The notes beneath the pieces are model-generated. The model was not told the origin of the DNA. It did not search any database and saw nothing but the letters and a program-made list of their open reading frames with translations. Of a DNA stretch of 64,000 bases, positions 45,336 through 57,355 are shown one piece after another. Position numbers and translations under genes: made by a program. The stretch is from Cadophora sp. MPI-SDFR-AT-0126. Its lineage: Eukaryota; Ascomycota; Leotiomycetes; Helotiales; Ploettnerulaceae. Location of the stretch: the NCBI GenBank assembly GCA_020747065.1, contig JAGMVK010000017.1, positions 930,001 through 994,000 of the forward strand. Direction: 5' to 3'. Position 1 is the stretch's first letter. Every line of letters begins with the position of its first letter.

Positions 45336-46925
45336 GTTGAAAAAAAATAACAGGATCGAGTGACTTCTGTAGATTGTATGTGAAGGGAATTTCCTGCTGT
45401 AAAACTCGCCGCAGAAAGGTGGAAGATGTATTGAGGAAAAAGAAATGATCAGTGAAAATTCGGAGTTCTTCACAGAGGGCTCTTCAATCCTTATAACAAT
45501 CTCTCAAAACTACCATAACTCTTACCAACGTCTTATTCCCTCCAAACCCACGCATCGCATCAAACACATCATCACAAGGCAAACCTCTCTCGCCAAATGG
45601 GGATAAGCGATACCGTTTCCCTCCCTAATCCCCGAGTCAGCTTCCACCCTCGCTTCTCATCCCTGCCAGAAAACCAAAAGTCAAAACAAGCAATACTAAA
45701 CAGGAACCCAGGCCCGCTTACCGTCTTGTCCCTGCAGTATGATCTCCATTTTCTGCAAGAGTTCTCTTCTTCCCCAGATGCAGGAAATACCATAACTCCG
45801 ATGGAAAAGTCACAGGTCCGGGAAATACCCAGATGACGGTAATCCCAGTTGCCTCTCGCGAAGGATGCGGTTTCATTGGTTGAGTGGAAACGAGGCGCTC
45901 ATTTAAGGGATCTCTTGATCGTTTCTAAATACGGCTTCATCGCGCGCTGCGTTGGGACGATGGGAATAACTTTTGTAGGGAGGCCTGTCTGTTGCTTAAT
46001 CATGTCGCGCTTCTGGATATCTTTCATACCTACCATGACATCAACGATGTAAAATTATTCAGAATTGATTCTAGAATCAAGTGGCCTCCTGTAGCAAAAC
46101 TCCACTTGTACAAAATTGGCTTCAACTCTGGCTCGATTGATTTGCCCGCCCAGACACGAGAGCGTCTCACTTGCAGCCGAATCAAAACAATATTTCGAGA
46201 CATGACCAAGATATACAGAAGAATTAATGTCAATCAGGAAGTCAATCTTACACACGAGGGAAGCGAAGCGGCAAACTACGACATTTGGTAATTTCGAAGA
46301 TAACGCAGATCCAGTCCACGACGTTTCTGATGATTGATGAATGACGGGAATGTCCTCTGTCCTCACTCTTGGCTCTAAAGAGATCGAATACAGAGAGGAC
46401 TGAGTTATGGTATATCTTTAGAATTATTTGGTCGTTTGTTTGAGCTGTAGATAGAGTCCAGGGGCCAAGCGAGATAGGCAGTTTGGCACGACATGAGCGA
46501 AAAGAATCACTGAAAAGCCAAAGACGAAAACGAAGACGGCGGCCTGTGAAGAAAGATGTCCATATAAGGTACTGGCAATAAGTAATCGCCTATAGAAATC
46601 GGGGTATTTAACGTAAAGTTCCACTGCTATCTCCTTCCGTTCTCTCCTCTCATTCCCCTCTGCCTATGCCCTTCTTGATCCACCATCCTACTATTCCTTT
46701 TCCACCGCGCTCTTACTACACTGCAGCAATCCATACCAGCACCAAGCCGCTCCCTTCCCTTCAAAAAAGTTCCGAATGTAAACACCCCAGATACCAAGAA
46801 TCATCCTTAGTCTCAATCAACCAAGCCCGTGAATCAAACCCATCCAGCCCTCGCTTCTACGCTCTCATATTCTCAAATTACAACTTTCATCTCATCCTAC
46901 AATCCATGCACCGACCATTATCAAC
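45336..46925. other. gene-free region, 1.6 kb
   Basis: Contains the promoter of the short-chain dehydrogenase on the left and the 3' side of the TBC-domain gene on the right. The open frames found on both strands are short, unspliced and without motifs. Confidence 0.45.
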
Positions 46926-49900
46926 TCACAGGCCCGCACTTCCAGGAACCTTCTCCGTACTGACAGCTCTCTTCCCCCACCCACCCCAGAACCCACCGCC
47001 AGTAGCAGCACTGGGCGTCGTCGCGCTCGCCGGCGCCGAAACCTGATGCTGAGGCTGCGGCCGAGAAATGTACCCGCCAATACCCGATGCCACGCTCGCT
47101 ACACTGGGACTACCACGATGCCCCATCGCACTCGCAGCAGCATTTCCGTCACCAGAAACACCAAGAAGTTTTCGCAGACTCTCGAGTTTGGACTTCGCTT
47201 CTTCGGCTTCTTGCTTGGCAATAGCTTCGGCTGTTTTGGCTTGTACCAGTTCGAGGACGAGGGCGTCTGTGTCGTCTTGTTTCGAGTTGGAATTCGAGCT
47301 GGGATTTGAGGATTCAGATGGGGGCGTGACGGACGTTGGTGGGGGCATGTCATTCTCTTTCGTGTTGGCGAGACTGGAAGTGCGTTTGTTGAATGTCATT
47401 GGTGTTTTCTGAGAGCGATTCGATCCAGAGCGTCCGAGTTTCAATTCTCGGAGGCCACTGTGCCCCGATGTTCGATTTGGCCATTCGCTTTCCTGTTCTC
47501 TGCTTCCGTCTGGTGTTGTGGCGGGAGTCTTTCGACATCTGAGCTCGTGAATCTGTCTCTCCAGTCGCTGTTTATCCTGGTGAGCATTACGAATCGCTGT
47601 ATGTCCTTCCCTGACTTGATCTTTGAGGTTTTGGATCTCTTGCTGCTGTTCGGATAGCCGCCGATTAAGATCCTGGGTCTTTGCAACTTCATGGATCAGT
47701 TGCTCCTTGGCTCGGACAATATCTTCCCTTAATTGGGACTTTGTCTGCAACATCGACGATCTTCGATTACCAGCAGGGGCGGCAAATCGATCCTCGACAA
47801 TGTCAAGCAGACTCGACAGGTCAGCAGCCCCATGCGTAAGACTATCCGTATCCGAATCGTCTGCACTCTTCTCGGCCAGAATCGTCGCGTCAAGCTCTTC
47901 ATCCTCCACAGGTGACACAGGAACAGCTTTCACGGTGTCAAGACTCTCATCACTGCGGCCACTTCCAACGGTCTCGGAGCTTGCCTTCTTCCTCAGCCCA
48001 TCAAGCAGAGAGCGAACAGCATTCCGATCTTCATCACGTTCCTCCCTCTCCCTCTGTAGCTGCGTAGCAAGAATAGCATGATCTCTCTGCAACTCACTCA
48101 GTGCCATCAACAGATCCTCGATCTGGCCATGCAAATTTTTGTCCTTATTTGGCTTCGAAGCTGTACCATTGAATGTGACAGACTGACCCCTCAGAGAGAA
48201 GCCGTCTGTGTTTGAAGAGTCTCTCGAGATCGACGTAGCATCTGTTGAAGAACTCATCATGCTGTCTGATCCTCCGCCCTCCATTGAATTTAACGTCGAA
48301 GCAATACTCTGCTTCGAAGGCGATCGCTTCAAAAAGCTAGACGGTCGAGAAGGTGCTGTCAGGCCAGGACTAAGATTTGTTGACTTCGTTGACGAATTAG
48401 AGCTCGTCCATAATCGACCAAGAAATGTCGCTGCGACTGATCGAACGTCGGTAGGGGTGACTGTATCCGCGGTTTGAGCTTCCTTGTAGCTGACCTCTAA
48501 AGCTTGCAGGGTCTCCCTGGTGATGGCTCCAGTCATGCTAACAAACTCGTTGACAAACTCGTCCGCATTGTAGTGATACACATCCCACAGCCCTCTGGAC
48601 AGAAGCAGTTGCATCACGTCCTCAAATTCGGTGCAAGCCATGATCTTCTCCTGATTCTTCCGCATCAGAGACAGCGCTACCCGCATTATTGTCTCCGAAG
48701 CACCCTCCGCAAATATCACATCGTAGATTCGGAAGAGCATTGGCAGTGGACATGTAACAGCGAAGAAGGATAAGAACCACTGGGAGACGTATGCGGGTTC
48801 GATTTGGAGTTGGTCGAGATACGCGGCCAGGGCTGGGAGGTGCAGCTGCATCAGCTTTTTAAACTGGTAAATCCGAACATGCAGTCCCGAAAGATCAGGG
48901 AGGAAGCAACTCCGCAGGTCGTAATGTTCCATCAATCTAGACAAGTTAGCTTTTACCCGCCCCAAAGTCAGCAGTACATCTCACCGAACAAGCACGCAAA
49001 AGGCCTGCTTGTCGCCCATATGCATCAGCAAAGGGCCAACAAGAAAGCCCAAGCCCTGACAATACCCAATCTTGGAATCATACAGACTGAAGCATTTCAG
49101 TACTCGTCCCAGCATCCTTTGCCCATCACCATCAGGATCACGAAACATCTCAACTCCAGGAAAGCTACGGCCGAGATCCTTCCCAATGATACCCTCGTAT
49201 GGACTAGATTCTCCGCACAGCCTATCGAATTGCTCTTCAAGTAGTGTGTCCCTAGCACCAGACATGCTCTGCCAGACCACGCCTCGTAAGGGCGGCGGAA
49301 TGCCGCTGCGTATCTTCTTCGACAGCAGAGTAGGTAGACATTGTGCCGTCCTCGTATAATCCTGTACTAGCGCAGCATAGAATTCCAGATCTGTCATAGG
49401 CGGAGCGGGAATCATCGAGTATCGCAGAGCAGGAGGCGTTGGCCCATTGACCAATCTCTTAAGGTGTTGGATAGACGGTGGTCTCGATTGGCCTCTAGGA
49501 CGGACATTCTCCACGATTTGTACCTTTGCTATACCAGATTTCGGATTCGATACTAGAAGGTTATTCTCCTGCTCCAGTCTGGCGAGCAGCAAAGCCGTAG
49601 ACTATCTCTAATCAGCAATGGATGGAAAGCAGGGAGAAGGAAGATTCACATCATCCGAACTCTCATCCCTAGGTTCATTCTCCTCCGTCTGCTGCAGCTC
49701 CTCCCAATTGACACCACCGCCGTCCACAGACTCATCCGAACTATCGCTCTCCCTTCTGGACTCTCCATTCTGCGAGCCCGCAGATTCAGAGCCGGAAGGA
49801 CTCATTAGCTCATTACCATTCGGATCCATCATTGTGATTCTGGGCGATTCCTCCTCTTCTTCTGGGCAGGCATTTTCTGCCACACCATCTAATTGTATGC

Positions 49901-50138
49901 CTGGTGTGTCCGCCGTCTTCTCCTTCTGTATGCTACTTCGACAGTTTGGTTGCTTCGATGGGGCTGTCGTGTCGACTGTGAGGGCTGGTGGTTCAGAGAG
50001 TCGGACTGTGACCATCGAGTCGTGTGCAATGTGGCTCATGTGGCTCGTGGAATTGACGACAGGACTCGGTGTCGATTCCGCAGAGACCTGGTCCTCCTGC
50101 TCCTTCTGGGGCTTCGTCTGCGGCGGTGGCATCTCCAT
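46926..50138 (-). CDS. TBC-domain Rab GTPase-activating protein, Gyp5-like
   Basis: This Rab GAP stimulates GTP hydrolysis by Ypt/Rab proteins in secretion. Exons 50138-49650, 49601-48985 and 48936-46926 give 1038 residues. The N-terminal 200 residues are Ser/Glu-rich and disordered. The TBC domain starts near GIPPPLRGVVWQSM; the arginine finger is in IIGKDLGRSFPG and the glutamine finger in IGYCQGLGFLVGPLL. It continues with FFAVTCPLPMLFRIYDVIF. The C-terminal half has a Ser-rich linker and long coiled coils (LQRDHAILATQLQREREERD, AKTQDLNRRLSEQQQEIQN), then a Gly/Ser tail. TBC plus C-terminal coiled coil is the Gyp5/Gyl1 layout, which in yeast acts on Ypt1 and Sec4. The Gyp5 name is by architecture. 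Confidence 0.9.
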
Positions 50139-52031
50139 GATGGCAACTGCTGTTAGCAACGGGAGAATCGTATGGTCCTCGTGGAAATCCTCCTTCCTCT
50201 CCTTGAGATGGGACGGACAGCTAAAAGTCAATCAAGATCAGGTCAGGACAATTGAACCTCCGTCTCAAATCGGATTCGTCCTTTCTCCAGCACAATCCGA
50301 TCCCAATCTCAACTCAATCGACCATGAACCTTCGAATCGAATCTTTCGACGTTCCACTAGCCTTCTTTCCTTCCTTCGAAAGTCAATTCCCTTCCTTTGT
50401 TTCTGGTGAACTGTATGGTACCGCCCTGCACTTCACTGCACGATGTATGTTTCAAGAATCGATCGATCGGTTGATCGAAGTCCAGGTCCAGGTCAAGGTC
50501 AGGTCAAAGTCGAGGTCGCGGTCGAAGGCGTGGGTGAGCGTGCCGGGTTTCGAAGCTCCACAAATCCCATACAATAAACAAGTCGATTAATCAATCGGGG
50601 TCAGGGCAAGCTTCATGCGCATCTCAACAACAATAACATAAAGAGCGTATCAGTGTCTTTTATCAAATAACAAACGCAATGCAATGCAACGCAGTCAAAG
50701 AACGAACGTCGTGATATCACGACAGCACAGTAAAGAGCGGTGGTGAGTAGTACAATGGAATGAATGGATAAGGAGGAGGAGGAGGAGGAGGAGGAGGAGG
50801 GAAGATCCTGGTCCCTCCGAGCTTAGCTTAGCTGGTGGTGGTTGGTTCCTCAGCATAATCTCACGCTTGCTCAGGGGCACAGACTTGCTGATTGGTGGCT
50901 GGGCACGCGAATAACAAGAGCCGATTATAGTTGCATTAGAAAGAAGGGACGATCTTAGGATGGAGATAATTTTGGATAACGAGCTCTTTCTGTGGTTTCT
51001 TAGATTTATAAGTTTGCATGTTAAAAATATAGATGTACTGTAATCATATCATGTACCATTCAAAGACATTCAAAATCAGAAAGTCGTTACAAAGTCTGAA
51101 TAATAGAATAGAAGAACTCACTTAACTTACCATCGCCGAACTCACTGCCAAATGTCCATTGAGCTAATCCAGGGGTACTCCTACTCCCTCATTTCGCTCC
51201 CCCATCTCGCCACCCAAATTAGCATTTACCCGACACCCAAACCAGTCAAAGGCCCGCTTACGGAGGTGGTAGGACGACCCCACCAGATGTTTATTTCCAA
51301 TCTTCCCGTTCTGATAACACCTCCTACAGTACTGCTGCAACCATTCATCATAATTATTCATAGCTGTAGAGATCTTCAATTGGCAATTGCTCTCATCGAG
51401 GACAGATGAAGGCCATGCGTTGATAATTCCCAAAGCCGCACGCTGATTGCTCAATCACGAGATTAAATCAACATCAGCACAAGAATAAACGCGTCAACAA
51501 CGACCAATAGAAGCCCGGCTTTTCCATCCGCGATGCATTTAAATGCGATGCAACGCTACCCCCAACCCCAATATGCCCGATGCCAGAACACAATGCAGTA
51601 ACCGGGCCAGGCGAGGCAGCCACTGGTACTTGCTCCCGAATGCAGATTCGAAGACTTGATTTGATTTCATTTGCATTGCAGGTAGGTAGGCACGGCAATA
51701 CATACAAGAATGCATGCAAGTAAAAATGCCACCATGCCAATAGACTAACTATTTATACAACAAACATATCAGATACCGCGATCATCGATGAATGAGCAGG
51801 CGGACTGGAGATCCACGCGCACCCAGTACATACCAGATGCACCCTCCCAGTGCAGGTCCTCCCTCATGTACTGGGAAAAAAGCAAGCAGCAAGCATAAAA
51901 GAGAAGAATATCCATAAACGTCCAGCACCATAGCTATCCAGGCCCTCAAAGCATATCATATCCACCAGCCACGAGAACGCCAAAACTCATGTCATCATGC
52001 AGCCACCGGAAAGAAAATTTTACCAACCCGC
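50139..52031. other. gene-free region between TBC gene and topoisomerase II
   Basis: About 1.9 kb. It contains the TBC-gene promoter and leader on the left and the topoisomerase II 3' side on the right. A simple repeat lies near 50770. No supported ORF was seen. Confidence 0.45.
50769..50801. repeat. GGA trinucleotide repeat
   Basis: About ten AGG/GGA units in a row, outside any gene I support, in the far upstream region of the TBC-domain gene. Confidence 0.8.
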
Positions 52032-55000
52032 CTAGTCGCTATCATCAAAGTCATCCTCGCTCTGCCCGTCAACAAGAGCAGACTCGTCATTATCATCAAC
52101 ATCCATCTCATCTTCATCCTCGGAATCGATGTAGACCGGCTTTTTCTTGGGCGCCGCAGCAGCAGCGCGGGCTGGTCGTCCACGGCTACGAGCAGCTGGC
52201 TTGGGTGGTGGAGAGTCAGCATCTTCCATCTCGACATCGTCATCCTCATCTTCACTGAAATCAGTTTTCGACGTGAGCTTCAACTTGTTTTGCTTGGCAG
52301 CATAGGCCTTTGCAGCTGGTGAGAGTTGTGTCGGCTTGGGAGCTTCAACGACTTTCTTAGCTGCTGGCGCCTTCTTTGGCTTGGGAGCAGGCTTTGCCGC
52401 AGCGGCCTTTGGTGCCGCCTTGGGTGCTGGAGCCTTGACCGGAATTTTCTTTGTGATTGGGACTAGCTCGTCATCATCATCGTCTGACAAGAAGCTGTCT
52501 AGATTATCCTTAGCCGGAGGTGCTTTATGAGGAGACGATCTGGCAAGCATTTCGTAATTTGTCTCGTCGGCATCATCACTGAGATCGAATGTTCGGCTGG
52601 GCTTGGACTTCAACTTTTGAAAATCTGTGCCGTGACTGCTGGTGGGACGAGCAGAAGTGTGAAGAGAAAAGTCACGACCATTGGCTGCAGTTGTACCATT
52701 GTCGCCTCCGCCAATTCCCTTGACCATGGATCCCACATCTCCCAAGAACTTGCCGTCATCACTTTCGGATTCCTCGTCGTCAGTGATAACCCACTTCTTG
52801 GGAGCTGCAGCTGCAGCACGCTTGGCACGTCCATTGGCAGGCTGCTCACTGGGCGCACGGCTGGGACCGCGTGAAGACTCCTTCGAGGATTCCTTGACTT
52901 GAGGCTTTGCTGCTCTCAATGCATCAAAATCGTCATCTGACATTCCATCAGAGATCTCAGCAAAGCCACCATCTTCGGCACCATCAACGCCCATGCCAGA
53001 TGTCTTCTTTGGCTTGGCCTTGGTGAACATATCAAGGAATCGCTGATGTTGCTTATTTTCAACCTTGATAACGCCCTTGGCAGGATTGGCTTTGAGGGGT
53101 TTCGGGTTGTACTCGGCATCGGCAACCTTAGCTGGTCGTCCACGACCCTTGCCACCGGCTCCAATCTTTCGCGATGCTCGACGATTAGTGTTGCGGATAG
53201 TCTTCTGGTAGTCTTCTTCCTCCTTGAGTTGAGCTTCCCACTCGGTGACGAAATCATCGAGGTCTTTACACCAGAGATCCTTCTCGTCGAGTTTCTCCAT
53301 GGCATCATGCTCTTCCTTCTTGGCAATCATCTGAGCCTTGAGCTTGTCAACACGCTCTTGAGTAAGAGACCAGATAGGTAACTAAAAAAAAGTCTTAGTG
53401 AACATTTCAAATGCTTGTGGTGATGAGAACTTACTCCAAGCAGATAATCAAAGTCTCGCGCACCAGATCCCTCATCGGCAGGATCGTCCTCGTTCTCAAC
53501 GACATCATCTGTCTCGCCTGCCTTTTGCGCATCTTTGACTTTTGGGAAAGCCTCGTATTCTCGCTTGCGGAGCTCTGCAACAAGGACTGGCTTCTTCTTT
53601 TTGGAAACTACAAGCTTGTTGTCGATGATTTCCATGACAAATCTAGCTTGATTCTTGAGCTTGCGATATGCCATGTTGATTTGGGCCAACCAATATGCCT
53701 GTCACGAATTAGCTGGTTCGGAAGTACTTGTAGTATGCACACATACCTTTCTCTTTGTGTACATAGCCAGACGGTAAACATAATACTCCTCAAGAATATC
53801 TTCAACCTTGTCGTACTTCTTGATTTGACCACGGTGGTCGAAGGCAACCAGGTTAGAGGTAGCAATCGTCTTGTTGAGCTTGAATCGCTCAGAGAGTCCA
53901 TCTGCTAGAGCTGCCTGCATATGCTTGTCGTCGAGTTGAATTACAAAGTGAACATTCTTGTGATCGTTGTACTCCTTGTAATCCTTGATAAAGGATGGGA
54001 CCTTTTCAGCCTTGATGATCTCCTCGAGTCTTCCCTTGAAGTCATCGGTCCAGACTCTGATGGGGAGCTCGGTGATCTCAACTTCGTTGTTGCCAATGTC
54101 TCTGATCACGCCGTTGAAATTGTATCTGTTGGCCCCAGCTTCCTCGGGTGTGCCCTTCCAGCCACGGAACCATGGAACCATTGTCTGGAAAGGCTTTTCC
54201 TCAGTGTCGCCCTCGTCCAAACGACCCATACGACGCTTGAGGTTCTTCACAATGTCGACCGGATGATAGTTGGGAATTGTTGTGCTCCAACCAGTACCAA
54301 TTCCATCTGCGCCATTGACGAGCACCATAGGAACGACTGGGCAGTAGACTGTTGGCTCAATGATCTTCCCATCGTCAACATTGTGCTCGTAAAGTGGCTC
54401 GTCGAGGGAAGAGAAGACACGGCGAGCGAAGGGGGAAAGTCTGGTGAAAATGTAACGGGGACTGGCAGCGTCGCTGCCTCCGGCGAGTCGAGATCCGAAG
54501 GATCCACTGGGCTCCAAACAATTGATGTTATTTGATCCAACGAAGTTCTGAGCAAGACCAATGATGGTTTGATGCATCGATGTTTCACCGTGGTGGTAGG
54601 CAGTGTGTTCGGACACATAACCGGCCAATTCAACAACTTTCATGTCCTTATGTAGATTTCGCTTGAAGCAGGCAAACATGACCTTACGTTGACCGGGCTT
54701 CAATCCATCAATAACAGACGGAATGGATCTAAGATTGTCCGCCATGCTGAAAAGGATCAGCTCCTTGTTTACGAAGTTGTCATATGTGAGAGTCTTCGTA
54801 GAATGATCAAGGAAGGTTCCAGGAAGGAAGTTACCGAGCCATTGCTTACGAGCATCTGCCTTCTTCTTCGAGAAGGCCAAGTCGATCAACTCTTCTTCTT
54901 CGGGCTTGATAACCTCAAATTCTCTCAAATGTTCATCCAGGTTACTGAAGTATACTTGGGCATCTTCAGGTAAACTGGTACCCAGACCCTTGTAGTACTT

Positions 55001-57355
55001 GTGCGACCAGCCTCTGTCACTTGCGTGTGCTTCCTTCCATGCTTCGTACTGTGGCATAGTGAAAAATGACTTTTGGCTGATTGGCTTCTTGGGGTTTCCT
55101 TTCCAGACCTTGACGATAGGTGTGATGAATTCTCGGAAGAAGTCAGGCAGCTTCAGTAAGCTGGGAAATTGAACCTGGAGGAAGTTGATCAGAAGACCTT
55201 TGATATGACTACCGTCGTGATCCTGATCGGCCATGATCATGAGATGTCCATATCTTAGCCCAGCAGTATCGTTGTAATGTTGCTTGTGCTTCAATCCCAA
55301 AAATTGCTTGATGTTCTGAATTTCGGCATTCTTCGAGATCTGATCGATGGATGCATCACGCACATTGAGAAGCTTACCACGAAGTGGAAATACACCAATC
55401 CGATCAGGATCCAGGACGGCTCTGCCGGCAACCGCGAGGGACTTTGCAGAATCTCCTTCTGTGAGAATCAATGTACACTCATGGCCTCGCCGTGTACCAG
55501 CAAGATTGGCGTCGACAAGCTTAGGGTTGTTCATCCGAGATCTTTTGTTTCCGTCACTTTTCGCCAAAACTTGATCAGCCTTGGCCTGTTGAAAGTTCAA
55601 GATATTCTGAACTGCCTCGGTCTGACCAATCTTCTTCAAGAATTGTTCCGTGAGAATACACTTGCTACCAAATTGCTTGGCTTTGGTGGTCAACTGCTCC
55701 TTGGTCTGAGATGTGAAGGCTGGGTTGACTATCAAACAGTTGACGAACAAGAAGATGTGATTTCGAATCTGATTCGTCTTCAGGGCCGTGCCTTTGGAGT
55801 TCTTCTTCTTAACGACTTCCATCAATTTCTCGCAGATTTGATCCGCGATGTAATTGACGTGAGTACCTCCTGAAGTTGTGGCGATCGAATTGACGAAGGA
55901 CACCTGCTGGAAAGAACCATCGGACACTGCGAAACCGACCTCCCACTTTTCGTGGGCTTTTGGGTCTTCGATGATGACAGTCGCAGCCGGAGCCTCGGCT
56001 CCGTCCTCCACACCACGCTCCTTATTGATGGCTTTGGCGTACATCTCAATGTATTTCTTGAAGTCAAGCTTGATTACCACACCGTTCAAAGTGACTTTCA
56101 CCCCCTTAAGAGTTCCTGCCATGTCGTAAACACGGCGCTTAACGAGTGCTTCGAAGTCATCATCAATATTGGCCATCTTGAAGCGTCGATAGTCGGGCGT
56201 AAATGTGACTCGAGTAAAGTCCGACGATTTGCTGGAAGAGATTTTGGCCTTGCCCATCTTGCTCATGTTGTCTGTCCATGTTTGCTTATATCTCTTGCCG
56301 GTGTTGGAGTCTTGAGTCTCCAATGTAAATTCGGTACTGAAGACGTTACAGAGCTTAGCACCATAACCGTTTCGGCCACCGGTGGTCTTCTCTTCATCAT
56401 CATCGTAGTTGGATCCAGTGAGAAGGTGACCGAAGATCATTTCCGGGATGTAGATGCCCTCTTTCTATGCGTGCGTCAGTGTCTGCAACAGCTTTACAGC
56501 CTAGATTCAATTACCTTGTGGATTTCAATCGGAATACCAGCACCATCGTTCTCCACACTGATCTCACCCTTCTCCCGATCTACAACAACCTTGATGTTCT
56601 TCATAGATGGATCGCGCTGTTTATTATCGGCAGCGTTGACCAGAATCTCATCAAAAATCTTGTACAAACCAGGAACGAAAGTAACTTTGCGAAGTTCCAT
56701 CTGAGATGTCTCTGAGTTAAACACCCACATGGTTTCAGTCGTACTCTCCACAGATCCAATGTAGGTATCGGGTCGCTTGATGATGTGTTCCAATTGTGTG
56801 AGTTTCTGATATTGGTCTGTAGCATCTTTCTTTCCCTTTGCCTTTGGCTTTGGCGCCGCAGGGCTATCGAGACCCATACTCTCGTTGTTGATATCTGCTA
56901 GAGGCTTTCCACCACCCTTCTTAGCTGGTGCTTTCTTTTGCTTCTTAGAGCTCGGCGGGGTATTTGAGAGTAATGAGGCATCGTCGTGTAGGAGAGAGTC
57001 ATTGTCAGAAGGAGGGTCTTCGTCGTCACTGTCTGGTTTGGGGCGCTTCTTGGAGGCAGGCTTCGTGGCTGGCTTCGCCGCCTTGATGGTAGTCTGAACC
57101 ATCTTCTTCGGCGGGGCGGCCTTGGGGGCTTTCGGCACCTTGGGGGCGGCAGCTTTCTTGGGGGCAGCTTTTGCTTTGGGTTTCTAAACGCAGATATATA
57201 TTGGCAGAGCTCAATGGCAGCTGGCAGGTTTGGAAATGCGGAATCTTTCGAACAGGCTGTGTCAGAAAATTACTCACAGGTGCAACGGGCGCAAAATCAT
57301 CCGAGTCACTCTGAGCGGAATCGAAGACCGAATCCTCCATCAGTGAGTCGTCCAT
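52032..57355 (-). CDS. TOP2: DNA topoisomerase II (eukaryotic type IIA)
   Basis: This essential nuclear enzyme passes one DNA duplex through another using ATP. Five exons, 57355-57278, 57183-56515, 56464-53747, 53698-53435 and 53381-52032, give 1692 residues, with every join in phase. A basic Lys/Pro/Ala-rich N-terminus is followed by the GHKL ATPase: YKIFDEILVNAADNKQRD, VENDGAGIPI and GGRNGYGAKLCNVFS. The TOPRIM motifs are LTEGDSAKSLAVAG and MADQDHDGSHIKGLLIN. The catalytic tyrosine is in ASPRYIFTRLSPF at about residue 920, after FGSRLAGGSDA. The C-terminal domain is long, acidic and Lys-rich with repeated DSEDED-type patches, as usual for nuclear localisation and regulation. No oddity was seen. 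Confidence 0.96.

Noticed and set aside
55952..56704. 250-codon plus-strand open frame
   Set aside because: It is antisense to the strongly supported ATPase region of topoisomerase II, so it is a shadow frame.
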